A stretch of DNA of 5,625 nucleotides from positions 1 through 5,625 of the forward strand of contig WGBZ01000084.1 in assembly GCA_015494035.1 (NCBI GenBank). Reading direction: 5' to 3'. Positions 1-5,625 of this stretch are shown in pieces. Positions within the stretch are counted from its first letter, which is position 1. Every line of letters begins with the position of its first letter. The notes beneath the pieces are model-generated. The model searched no databases and was not told the origin of the DNA. It saw nothing but the letters and a program-made list of their open reading frames with translations. The position numbers were made by a program, and so were the translations under genes. This DNA is from Lysobacterales bacterium. GTDB taxonomy: Bacteria; Pseudomonadota; Gammaproteobacteria; Xanthomonadales; Marinicellaceae.

Positions 1-1946
1 GGCTGGCCTTGCAGCGCGTTCATGCAGGCCTGACGGTTTTGCTGCCGCAGTTGCTGCAGGTCAGCCGGGGTGTTTTCGCGCAAGGCGGCCTGAGTTTTGA
101 CAAACAGCTCCCGCATCAGGCTGTCCTTGAAGTCGTTCCACAGTTTGGGATCGGTGCCGGCGATGTCGGCAATGGTCAGCAGGTAGAGCGCGCGCAGGCG
201 GTCTTCGGTTTCCACCACATTGGCAAAGCGGGCAATGACCTGCGGGTCGCTGAGGTCTTTTTTTTGCGCGGTGACGCTGAAAGCCAGATGCTGCCGAACC
301 AGCCATTCCAGCAACTCGGCGTCTTCTGGCGGTAGGTCATGCTGGCGGGCAAATTCCCGCGCATCGGCCGCGCCCAGCACGGCATGGGAGCCATCGCGCC
401 CCTTGGCAATGTCGTGGAACAGGCCGGCCAGGTAAAGCACATAGGGATTCTCGATGGCCTGCATTTGTTGCTCGGCAAAGTCCAGGCCGGTTTTACCCAG
501 CCGTAACAGGCGCAGGTTGCGCACCACAAACAGGTTGTGCTGGTCGACGGTATAGACGTGAAACAGGTCATACTGCATGCGGCCAATAATTTTTTTCCAG
601 GGCGGCAGGTATCGGCCCAGAATGCCCAGGCGGTTCATGCGCAGCAGTTGTTCGGTCACCCGGTTGGGGTTTTTGAGGAAGCGCAGGAATTGCTGTTGAA
701 CCTGGCGGTTGTCACGAAAGGCGGGGCTGCCGACGGTGTCTATATGACGACGCATGGCCCGCACGGTGCTGGCGCGTATGCCCTGGATGTCGGGGTGGTT
801 CTGCAGGTGTTCAAAAAGCGCAAACCAGCTTTCGGGCTTGCGCCGGAAAACCCGCGGGTCCACCGCTTCGATAAAGTCGTTGACGATGCGGAAGTCATCA
901 TCCAGACGAGTGGTTTTGTGCCGGTGCCTGGCCTTGAGAATGCTTTCGTCAAACAGCTGCAGCAGGCGATGGTTGAGCCGTTCCAGTCGCATGGCCCAGC
1001 GGTAATATTCCTGCATGAACTGCTCCACCGCCCGGTTGCGTTTACCCGCGTCTTTGTAACCGAAACGGGCGGCCAGTTTGGGCTGGTAGTCAAACAGCAG
1101 GCGGTCTTCCTTGCGGCCGGCCAGTTGATGCAGAGCAAAACGCAGTTTCCATAACCAGCGCTGGCCTTTCTGCAAGGTCAGGTACTCGTGTTCTTCCAGA
1201 AAGCCGGCATCCACCAGTCCGTGCAGCGATTGGGTGTTGAAATGGCGATGCGCCACCCAGCCCACCATCTGGATGTCGCGCAGGCCGCCGGGGCCTTCCT
1301 TTATGTTGGGTTCCAGGTTATAGGCGGTGCCGCCGTGGCGTTGATGGCGTTGTTTCTGCTCGGCCAGCTTGGCGGCAAAAAAGTCCTCCCCCGGCCAGAT
1401 GCGCTCGGGGCGGGTGAGATCCCGCATGCGCTGGTACAGGTTTTTTTGCCCGGAGATAAACCGCGCCTCCATGAGGTTGGTGGTCACGGTCACATCGGCT
1501 TTGGCCTGACGCAGGCATTCCCTGGCTGTGCGCACGGCGTGGCCCACTTCCAGGCCAGTATCCCACAGGGCCTGGATAAAACGGGCAATGGCGTCGTGAT
1601 GGGTGTTGTCTTCACCTTCGGTGAGAAGCAAAAGGTCCACATCCGAGCGCGGCTGCAGTTCTCCCCGGCCAAAACCGCCGACGGCCACCAGTGCCATTTG
1701 CGCACGGGCTGGTGGAGGCAGGAAATGCTGCCACAGGTGCAGCACCAGGCGCTCAACCAGCCAGGCGCGGGTGTGCACCAGGCGGGTGATTTCGGCCTGC
1801 TGGTCAAAGTCTCTGGCCAGGCGGGCGTCGGCTTGTTGCAATAATTTCCGACAAAGGGCGATGGGTGACGAATCAGAGTCATCCTCCGGCAGCTCCAGCA
1901 CGTTGAGATAACGGTCGGCTTTGGGTGGAGGAATCAGCAGGGCCAT
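1..1946 (-). CDS. glnD: Bifunctional PII uridylyltransferase / uridylyl-removing enzyme, C-terminus cut off by the left edge
   Basis: GlnD senses glutamine: it uridylylates PII proteins (GlnB/GlnK) when glutamine is low and removes UMP when it is high, steering glutamine synthetase and NtrBC. I translated the frame from the ATG at 1946 to the left edge: 648 codons with no stop or frameshift. The nucleotidyltransferase motif GGFGRGEL (residues 90-97) leads to the metal-binding pair D102/D104 (SDVDLLLL). The family signature NIKEGPGGLRDIQ is at 214-226. The HD (uridylyl-removing) domain has a conserved VDQH (H470), HDIAKG (H511-D512) and VRQHL (H553). The known family length is about 890 residues, so roughly 240 residues, including both C-terminal ACT (glutamine-sensing) domains, lie outside. 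The start puts the GG motif at about the same position as in E. coli GlnD. It begins 5 nt after the map stop and has no clear Shine-Dalgarno, so translation is probably coupled to map. Confidence 0.97.
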   Translation of the reverse strand, partial: MALLIPPPKADRYLNVLELPEDDSDSSPIALCRKLLQQADARLARDFDQQAEITRLVHTRAWLVERLVLHLWQHFLPPPARAQMALVAVGGFGRGELQPRSDVDLLLLTEGEDNTHHDAIARFIQALWDTGLEVGHAVRTARECLRQAKADVTVTTNLMEARFISGQKNLYQRMRDLTRPERIWPGEDFFAAKLAEQKQRHQRHGGTAYNLEPNIKEGPGGLRDIQMVGWVAHRHFNTQSLHGLVDAGFLEEHEYLTLQKGQRWLWKLRFALHQLAGRKEDRLLFDYQPKLAARFGYKDAGKRNRAVEQFMQEYYRWAMRLERLNHRLLQLFDESILKARHRHKTTRLDDDFRIVNDFIEAVDPRVFRRKPESWFALFEHLQNHPDIQGIRASTVRAMRRHIDTVGSPAFRDNRQVQQQFLRFLKNPNRVTEQLLRMNRLGILGRYLPPWKKIIGRMQYDLFHVYTVDQHNLFVVRNLRLLRLGKTGLDFAEQQMQAIENPYVLYLAGLFHDIAKGRDGSHAVLGAADAREFARQHDLPPEDAELLEWLVRQHLAFSVTAQKKDLSDPQVIARFANVVETEDRLRALYLLTIADIAGTDPKLWNDFKDSLMRELFVKTQAALRENTPADLQQLRQQNRQACMNALQGQ

Positions 1947-1951
1947 AAGCG

Positions 1952-2719
1952 CTAGAGCGAGTCGCCCTCGGCCAGGGTCAGCACTTCAAAGCCATCGTCA
2001 GTCACCGCCAGGGTATGTTCCCACTGGGCAGACAGGCTGCGATCCTTGGTGACCACTGTCCAGCCATCAGGCAGCAGTTTGGAATACCGTTTGCCGGCAT
2101 TAACCATGGGCTCAATGGTGAAGGTCATGCCTTTTTCCAGCGCAATGCCGGTGCCCGGCGTGCCATAGTGCAGCACTTGCGGGTCTTCATGGAAGGTCTG
2201 GCCAATGCCGTGGCCACAGTATTCGCGCACGATGGAAAAGCGGTTTTTCTCCACGTACTGCTGAATGGCGTGGCCAATGTCGCCCAGGCGCACGCCGGGT
2301 TTGACCATTTCGATGCCCAGTTTCATGGCCTCATAGGTGACATCAATCAGCCGTTGGGCGCGGATGGACGGCTTGCCGACGGTGAACATGCGGCTGGTGT
2401 CGCCGTGCCATCCGTCCTTGATGACGGTCACATCAATATTGATAATGTCGCCATCCTTGAGTTTTTTATTGCCGGGAATACCGTGGCAGATCACGTGGTT
2501 GACCGAGGTGCAAATGGACTTGGGAAAGCCCCGATAATTGAGTGGCGCCGGGATGGCTTGCTGGTGGTTGATGATGTAATCGTGACAGATCTCATCCAGT
2601 TCGCCGGTGGTGATGCCGGCTTTCACGTGGGGTGCTATCATTTTCAGCACGTCGGCGGCCAGTTGACCGGCGATGCGCATTTTTTCGATTTGTTCCGGGG
2701 TTTTGATAATAATGCTCAC
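1952..2719 (-). CDS. map: Type I methionine aminopeptidase
   Basis: This cytosolic metalloprotease removes the initiator methionine from nascent proteins when the second residue is small. The protein has 255 residues (E. coli Map has 264) and is collinear with type Ia enzymes, with no N-terminal zinc-finger extension. All expected catalytic residues are visible: H79 (ICHGIP), the metal ligands D96 (NIDVTV), D107 (WHGDTS), H170 (YCGHGIG), E203 (FTIEPM) and E234 (AQWEHT), and the substrate-binding H177 (TFHEDP). The start is GTG; it gives an N-terminus (SIIIKTPEQIEKMR) matching E. coli Map in length, and a GGAAGGG Shine-Dalgarno lies just upstream. It has its own likely promoter (TATAAT at 2750-2755) and is first in a map-glnD unit. 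The map-glnD pairing matches enterics, but there the gene upstream is rpsB, read divergently, whereas here it is the end of a threonine operon. Confidence 0.98.
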   Translation of the reverse strand: MSIIIKTPEQIEKMRIAGQLAADVLKMIAPHVKAGITTGELDEICHDYIINHQQAIPAPLNYRGFPKSICTSVNHVICHGIPGNKKLKDGDIINIDVTVIKDGWHGDTSRMFTVGKPSIRAQRLIDVTYEAMKLGIEMVKPGVRLGDIGHAIQQYVEKNRFSIVREYCGHGIGQTFHEDPQVLHYGTPGTGIALEKGMTFTIEPMVNAGKRYSKLLPDGWTVVTKDRSLSAQWEHTLAVTDDGFEVLTLAEGDSL

Positions 2720-2721
2720 GG

Positions 2722-2728
2722 CCCTTCC
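2722..2728 (-). promoter_or_regulatory. Ribosome binding site of map
   Basis: The minus strand reads GGAAGGG ending 2 nt before the GTG start at 2719. The spacing is short if the whole run pairs with 16S rRNA, but about 5 nt if only GGAA/GGAAG pairs. It supports the GTG start, as does the match of the resulting N-terminus to E. coli Map. Confidence 0.6.
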
Positions 2729-2749
2729 ATTTTCTGCGGATAAAGCGGC

Positions 2750-2755
2750 ATTATA
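2750..2755 (-). promoter_or_regulatory. Promoter -10 element for map-glnD
   Basis: On the minus strand there is a perfect sigma-70 -10 hexamer, TATAAT, 30 nt upstream of the map GTG and downstream of the terminator of the preceding unit. Transcription would start near 2741-2743, giving a leader of about 22-24 nt. The -35 position at 17 nt spacing (2773-2778) reads AACCGA, a poor match to TTGACA, and there is no extended -10 TGn, so strength may depend on an activator or be modest. Short GCGG/CCGC arms flank the hexamer. Confidence 0.65.
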
Positions 2756-2790
2756 CCGCCACCAACAGCCTTTCGGTTACCGGGTGAAGG

Positions 2791-2810
2791 TTGGCGCAAA
2801 AAAGCGCCAA
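2791..2810. repeat. Inverted repeat forming an alternative hairpin over the terminator U-tract
   Basis: The arms TTGGCGC (2791-2797) and GCGCCAA (2804-2810) are perfect 7-bp inverted repeats around a six-base A run (2798-2803). In the minus-strand RNA this hairpin would carry the U-tract in its loop and use the same GCGCCA copy (2804-2809) that forms the terminator stem, so the two structures are mutually exclusive. Confidence 0.55.
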
Positions 2811-2821
2811 GACGTGGCGCT
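2798..2821 (-). terminator. Rho-independent terminator of the thrB-thrC-SPFH unit
   Basis: Reading the minus strand from 2821: AGCGCCA, a 5-nt loop CGTCT, TGGCGCT, then a further run of five T. This makes a perfect 7-bp stem, GC-rich in its middle, directly followed by a T-tract, the classical intrinsic terminator. It begins 40 nt after the stop codon of the SPFH gene and lies before the map promoter, so it separates the two transcription units. On the plus strand there is no T-tract after the hairpin, so it should work in one direction only. Confidence 0.85.
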
Positions 2822-2861
2822 GTGTGAATCATCCTGACCCTTGTGGCTGGGAGACGGCGAT

Positions 2862-3767
2862 TTACTGTTTGTCAGACAGGTGCATCAGGGGCAATGGCTG
2901 GGCGGCGTTGCTGTCAATGAAATAGACTTTGCTGGCCGGGTCCTTGGAGATGGATTTCAACGCTTCCAGGCTCATCAGTTTGACGTAGTTGGGGTTGGAA
3001 CCAATGGCCTGGTTGATTTTCTGGATTTCGTAGGCCTGGGCATCGGCCAGAATGCGGCGCTGTTTGGCTTCTTCTTCGGCGGCCTTACGCTCGGCCTCGG
3101 CGGAGGCAATTTTCTGTTGCTGCTCGGTGCGGAAACGTTCCAGCTCGGCTTTTTGTTTTTCCACTTCCTGCTCGCGTTCTTTCTTGGCTTCAATGGCTTT
3201 GGTGATAAAAGGCGGCAGGGAAATGTTGCGCAGTAACACCGCGCTTACGTCCACGCCTTTGGGGTCCAGGTATTCGCGCAGGCCGGTGAGCAGGGAGTCC
3301 TGCAGTTTGGCCTGGGTTTCTTCCTGAAAAAAGTCTTCGGCCCGCTTCACGCTTTTGCCCTGTTCGCGCAGCAGCGAGCGGAGTTTCGGCACCAGATGCA
3401 CATTCAGCACCTGTTCACGCGTGCCGGTGGTGCGCAGGATGCGCGGGGTGTCCTCTGGTCGCAGGCGATACTGGACACTCACGTCAATGGAGGTCTGTAG
3501 CTGGTCCTGTGACGGCACTTTGGCGGTTTCGAAATGCGATTTCTCGCGGGTGTCATAAACGGTCCACTGGTACAGCGGGTTAACGGGGATGTGCAGGCCT
3601 TCCTTGTAGGGTTTGTCCACCACCTTGCCAAACAGGGTGGCCACCGCCACGTGGCCGGCGGGCACGGATTTCCACAAGCGGGTGCCAAAAACCAGCAGCA
3701 GAATCACCAGCACAATAGCAATAATGCCGGCAAACGAGCTCTTTTTCATGGGGCGTAATTCAGACAT
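2862..3767 (-). CDS. Membrane-anchored SPFH/Band 7 (prohibitin- and HflC-like) protein
   Basis: SPFH proteins form large ring or cage assemblies at membranes and, in the HflKC and prohibitin cases, regulate FtsH-type proteases; the target of this one is unknown. The 301-residue protein has a lysine-containing N-terminus, one hydrophobic segment at about 12-28 (FAGIIAIVLVILLLVFG), then an SPFH domain at about 33-195 (SVPAGHVAVATLFGKV, a GLHIPVNPLYQ stretch, NISLPPFITKAIEAK). A long charged helix (about 193-245, rich in E, K, Q and A) is a likely coiled coil, followed by a C-terminal tail with an AYEIQKINQAI stretch. By analogy with HflC the bulk would face the periplasm. I chose the ATG at 3767 because AGGAAGG lies 6 nt upstream; a GTG at 3794 would extend it by nine residues. 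It starts 26 nt after thrC and shares its unit. No HflK partner gene is visible, so calling it hflC would be unsafe. Confidence 0.9.
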   Translation of the reverse strand: MSELRPMKKSSFAGIIAIVLVILLLVFGTRLWKSVPAGHVAVATLFGKVVDKPYKEGLHIPVNPLYQWTVYDTREKSHFETAKVPSQDQLQTSIDVSVQYRLRPEDTPRILRTTGTREQVLNVHLVPKLRSLLREQGKSVKRAEDFFQEETQAKLQDSLLTGLREYLDPKGVDVSAVLLRNISLPPFITKAIEAKKEREQEVEKQKAELERFRTEQQQKIASAEAERKAAEEEAKQRRILADAQAYEIQKINQAIGSNPNYVKLMSLEALKSISKDPASKVYFIDSNAAQPLPLMHLSDKQ

Positions 3768-3773
3768 AGTTTT

Positions 3774-3780
3774 CCTTCCT
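3774..3780 (-). promoter_or_regulatory. Ribosome binding site of the SPFH gene
   Basis: The minus strand reads AGGAAGG, 6 nt before the ATG at 3767, the strongest Shine-Dalgarno in the window. It decides between that ATG and the in-frame upstream GTG at 3794 that touches the thrC stop. Confidence 0.8.
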
Positions 3781-3793
3781 TTAACAGCACACA

Positions 3794-5062
3794 CTATCCT
3801 AGCAGATGGTGGAGAAAATCGCGTGTGTCGTTGGTCATGGTTCGGGATAACACAGGCGCGTTCCTGACCCGTTCAAGCGCCGGGGGCAAGGGCACTGGCC
3901 GAGACAGCACCGATTCCACGGTTTGCATGAACTTGGCCGGATGTGCAGTGCCCAGAAACAGCCCGTGTTCGTCCTCGGCAAGGGTGTTTTTGAGTCCGCA
4001 ATACGCCACCGCACCGTGGGGCTCGCTGACATAGCCCAGTGTGTCCAGTTCGCGCATGGCCGTTCGGGTTTCGGTGTCGCTCAAGGCACAGCCATGAACC
4101 ACGGCTTTAACCGCATTCAGGTTATTGCCAAACAGGGCCATGATGCGCGGCCAGTTGTTGGGTTCGGCCACGTCCATGGCATTGGAGTCGGTGGCCACGG
4201 TGGGGCGGGGTTGCCAGAGGTGGTTAAGCAGATACCGTGGCACGGTGTCATTGACGTTGGTGGCGGCCACAAAGCGCTTGATGGGTGCTCCCAGTGTGCG
4301 GGCCATGAGCCCGGCGGTCAAATTGCCAAAATTGCCGCTGGGCACCGACACCACCAGATTGCCTGCCCGGTGCCTGGCGGCGGCTTCAAAATAATACGTC
4401 ACCTGGGCCAGCAATCGGGCAATATTGATGGAGTTGGCCGAGGTCAGGTTCAATTGCTGGCGAATGCCCTCATGCGCGAAAGCCGATTTCACCAGACGCT
4501 GGCAGTCATCAAAATCCCCTTCAATGGCGATGGTTTCAATGTTGTCCCCCAGTGAGCAGAACAGTTTTTCCTGCAGCGGTGAAATTTTTCCTTTTGGGTA
4601 GAGGATTTTTACCCGGATGCCGGGCAGGCGGTAAAAGGCATGGGCCACGGCGGCGCCGGTGTCACCGGAGGTGGCTGTGAGGATGGTGACTTCGTCTTTG
4701 TCATTGAACGCTGCCAGGCATTGCGCCATAAAGCGCGCACCGAAATCCTTGAAAGCCAGGGTCGGGCCGTGAAACAGCTCCAGGGTGCTGATGTTTTCCG
4801 TGACCGGCTCAACTGCCAGGGGAAAATCGAAGGCGCGTTCCACCATGTCGGTGAGGTCGTCCAGCGACAACTCGTCGCCAATCAGGTGCTTGAGGATGCG
4901 CGCGCTGCGTGGCACAAAAGGCAGGTCCAGCAACGCCGGGATGTTTTCCATCCGGCCCAGACGCGCAGGAAAGAACAGCCCACGGTCACGCCCCAGCCCC
5001 TGGATCACGGCCTGGCGGAAATCAATGGTTTCTTCGGGGTGTTTCAGGTTGTGCAGTTTCAC
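3794..5062 (-). CDS. thrC: Threonine synthase
   Basis: This PLP enzyme converts O-phosphohomoserine to threonine, the last step of threonine biosynthesis, in the cytosol. The protein has 422 residues (E. coli ThrC has 428) and aligns along its length, starting KLHNLKHPEETIDFRQAV. The PLP Schiff-base lysine is K105 in LAFKDFG; the PLP-phosphate loop is SGNFGN (242-247); other conserved stretches are TATSGDTGAAVAHAF (129-143), LYPKGKISPLQEK and NSINIARLLAQ. The start is taken as GTG at 5062, because it gives the family N-terminus (KLHNLK) and its GTGA overlaps the thrB TGA by 4 nt. An ATG at 5095 would add 11 residues absent from E. coli ThrC. A GGAG (5073-5076) lies 10 nt upstream, and coupling to thrB is likely. 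It is followed at 26 nt by the SPFH gene. Confidence 0.98.
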   Translation of the reverse strand: MKLHNLKHPEETIDFRQAVIQGLGRDRGLFFPARLGRMENIPALLDLPFVPRSARILKHLIGDELSLDDLTDMVERAFDFPLAVEPVTENISTLELFHGPTLAFKDFGARFMAQCLAAFNDKDEVTILTATSGDTGAAVAHAFYRLPGIRVKILYPKGKISPLQEKLFCSLGDNIETIAIEGDFDDCQRLVKSAFAHEGIRQQLNLTSANSINIARLLAQVTYYFEAAARHRAGNLVVSVPSGNFGNLTAGLMARTLGAPIKRFVAATNVNDTVPRYLLNHLWQPRPTVATDSNAMDVAEPNNWPRIMALFGNNLNAVKAVVHGCALSDTETRTAMRELDTLGYVSEPHGAVAYCGLKNTLAEDEHGLFLGTAHPAKFMQTVESVLSRPVPLPPALERVRNAPVLSRTMTNDTRDFLHHLLG

Positions 5063-5613
5063 AGCAGTCGGGCTCCGGTCTGATCCAGTTGGCAAATGTG
5101 GCTGAAAGCGTCTTTGTCCTCATCGGGGGACGCGCAATAGGTGGCCAGTGCCAGCTGCTGCAGCTCTCTGGCAGTGGTCATGTTCTCGCACAGCGCAAAC
5201 ACCGTGGGGCCGGAGCCGGAAATGCCCACCGCCAGCGCGCCGGCTTCCCTGGCCTGGTGGGCAAAGTCTTCGTATCCGGGCAGCAGGGACAGGCGATGCG
5301 GTTCAGCCACCACATCACGGACAAAAGTCGCCGCCTGGGCCGCCTCACCCGTGTGCAGGAGGTGAATGAAATTGGCCAGGTTACGCGCGTAGGCAATGGC
5401 CGTGTTAACGGGCATTTTTCTAGGCACCGCCTGCCGGGCAGCGCGGGTGCTGACGGCCGTACCGGGAAAGCTCACCACCAGCAACCAGTCGTCGGGAAAT
5501 GGCAGTGTGCGGGCGGGTTCTGTCTGTAACCCGGTCATGAGCTGCAAGCCACCCAGCAGACTGGGAGCCACGTTATCAAAATGGGGCGAGCCGGAAACGT
5601 TGCCTTCCAGTTC
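5059..5613 (-). CDS. thrB: Homoserine kinase, N-terminus cut off by the right edge
   Basis: ThrB, a GHMP-family kinase, phosphorylates homoserine with ATP to give the substrate of ThrC. About 184 C-terminal residues are present; E. coli ThrB has 310, so about 120 residues, including the ATP-binding GSGLGSSA-type motif, are missing. The visible part matches closely: ELEGNVSGSPHFDNVAPSLL, a SFPGTAVSTRAAR stretch, DVVAEPHRLSLLPGY, the GHMP C-terminal motif GISGSGPTVFALCE, and the tail HICQLDQTGARLL. It ends in TGA overlapping the thrC GTG by 4 nt. The open frame continues to 5625, but the four codons beyond 5613 (YKRQ) look like adaptor, so I stop the gene there. Genes upstream (thrA in the classical operon) are out of view, as is any thr attenuator or promoter. 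Confidence 0.96.
   Translation of the reverse strand, partial: ELEGNVSGSPHFDNVAPSLLGGLQLMTGLQTEPARTLPFPDDWLLVVSFPGTAVSTRAARQAVPRKMPVNTAIAYARNLANFIHLLHTGEAAQAATFVRDVVAEPHRLSLLPGYEDFAHQAREAGALAVGISGSGPTVFALCENMTTARELQQLALATYCASPDEDKDAFSHICQLDQTGARLL
5073..5076 (-). promoter_or_regulatory. Possible ribosome binding site of thrC inside the thrB end
   Basis: GGAG on the minus strand lies 10 nt before the thrC GTG at 5062, within the last codons of thrB. The spacing is somewhat long, so re-initiation from the overlapping thrB stop probably helps. Confidence 0.4.
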
Positions 5614-5625
5614 CTGTCTCTTATA
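5614..5625. other. Probable leftover Tn5/Nextera mosaic-end adaptor sequence
   Basis: The terminal plus-strand bases CTGTCTCTTATA equal the first 12 bases of the read-through form of the Nextera transposase adaptor (CTGTCTCTTATACACATCT). The minus-strand form TATAAGAGACAG is the inner end of the 19-bp Tn5 mosaic end. A match of this length placed exactly at the sequence end is very unlikely by chance. ThrB homology is good up to ELEG and fails at the next codons (YKRQ, where E. coli has about ALMG), which agrees with a non-genomic tail. Confidence 0.88.

Noticed and set aside
537..1844. Plus-strand open frames of 205 codons (537-1154) and 218 codons (1188-1844)
   Set aside because: Both lie antisense inside the continuous glnD frame and show no recognisable family features.
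2015..2743. A 242-codon plus-strand open frame lying antisense over nearly all of map
   Set aside because: It mirrors the conserved map gene, whose catalytic residues are all present. Its translation has no recognisable domain, and long antisense frames are common opposite GC-rich genes.
2720..2861. Possible riboswitch, small RNA or tRNA in the only sizeable gap
   Set aside because: The gap is just 142 nt and is accounted for by the terminator, the -10 element and the ribosome binding site. No cloverleaf or known riboswitch core is visible, and the map leader is too short for one.
3768..3794. Extended start of the SPFH gene at the GTG at 3794
   Set aside because: The extension would include the ribosome binding site as coding sequence, and the ATG at 3767 has ideal spacing to AGGAAGG.
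5063..5095. Extended thrC start at the ATG at 5095
   Set aside because: It adds 11 residues without family support inside the thrB end, whereas the GTG at 5062 gives the conserved N-terminus and a standard 4-nt overlap.
3923..5529. Plus-strand open frames of 210 codons (3923-4555), 147 codons (4640-5083) and 206 codons (4909-5529)
   Set aside because: They are antisense to thrC and thrB, which are certain from homology; the last also spans the thrB-thrC junction and makes no recognisable protein.
1..5625. Novel defence, mobile or otherwise undescribed system
   Set aside because: All five genes belong to well-known families in ordinary chromosomal order. I saw no transposase, direct-repeat array, attachment site or clear compositional break.

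Overview
The window is a five-gene stretch of an ordinary bacterial chromosome, with every gene on the minus strand. It most likely comes from a gammaproteobacterium. The ThrB, ThrC, Map and GlnD proteins align closely and with few gaps to my memory of the Escherichia coli proteins, and the map-glnD order is the one found in enterics. The genus cannot be told from this sequence. Base composition looks moderately GC-rich, roughly 55-60% by eye (not counted).

Layout in the direction of transcription, right to left: the 3' part of thrB (homoserine kinase, cut at the right edge); thrC (threonine synthase), overlapping thrB by 4 nt; a gene for a membrane-anchored SPFH/prohibitin-like (HflC-like) protein 26 nt further on; a factor-independent terminator; a short region with a TATAAT promoter element; map (type I methionine aminopeptidase); and, 5 nt after it, glnD (PII uridylyltransferase), which runs off the left edge before its ACT domains. 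There are thus two transcription units: thrB-thrC-SPFH, probably with thrA or other genes upstream, and map-glnD. Coding density is very high; the only gap over 100 nt is 2720-2861, which holds the terminator and promoter.

ThrB and ThrC carry out the last two steps of threonine synthesis. Map removes N-terminal methionine from nascent proteins. GlnD is the glutamine sensor that modifies PII and so controls nitrogen assimilation. The SPFH protein is a probable membrane scaffold or protease regulator; its place behind thrC is the only mildly unexpected gene neighbourhood.

The last 12 bases (5614-5625) match the inner part of the Tn5/Nextera mosaic end and break ThrB homology exactly there. The right edge is therefore probably a contig end carrying leftover library adaptor. 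I found no mobile element, CRISPR array, RNA gene or candidate new system.
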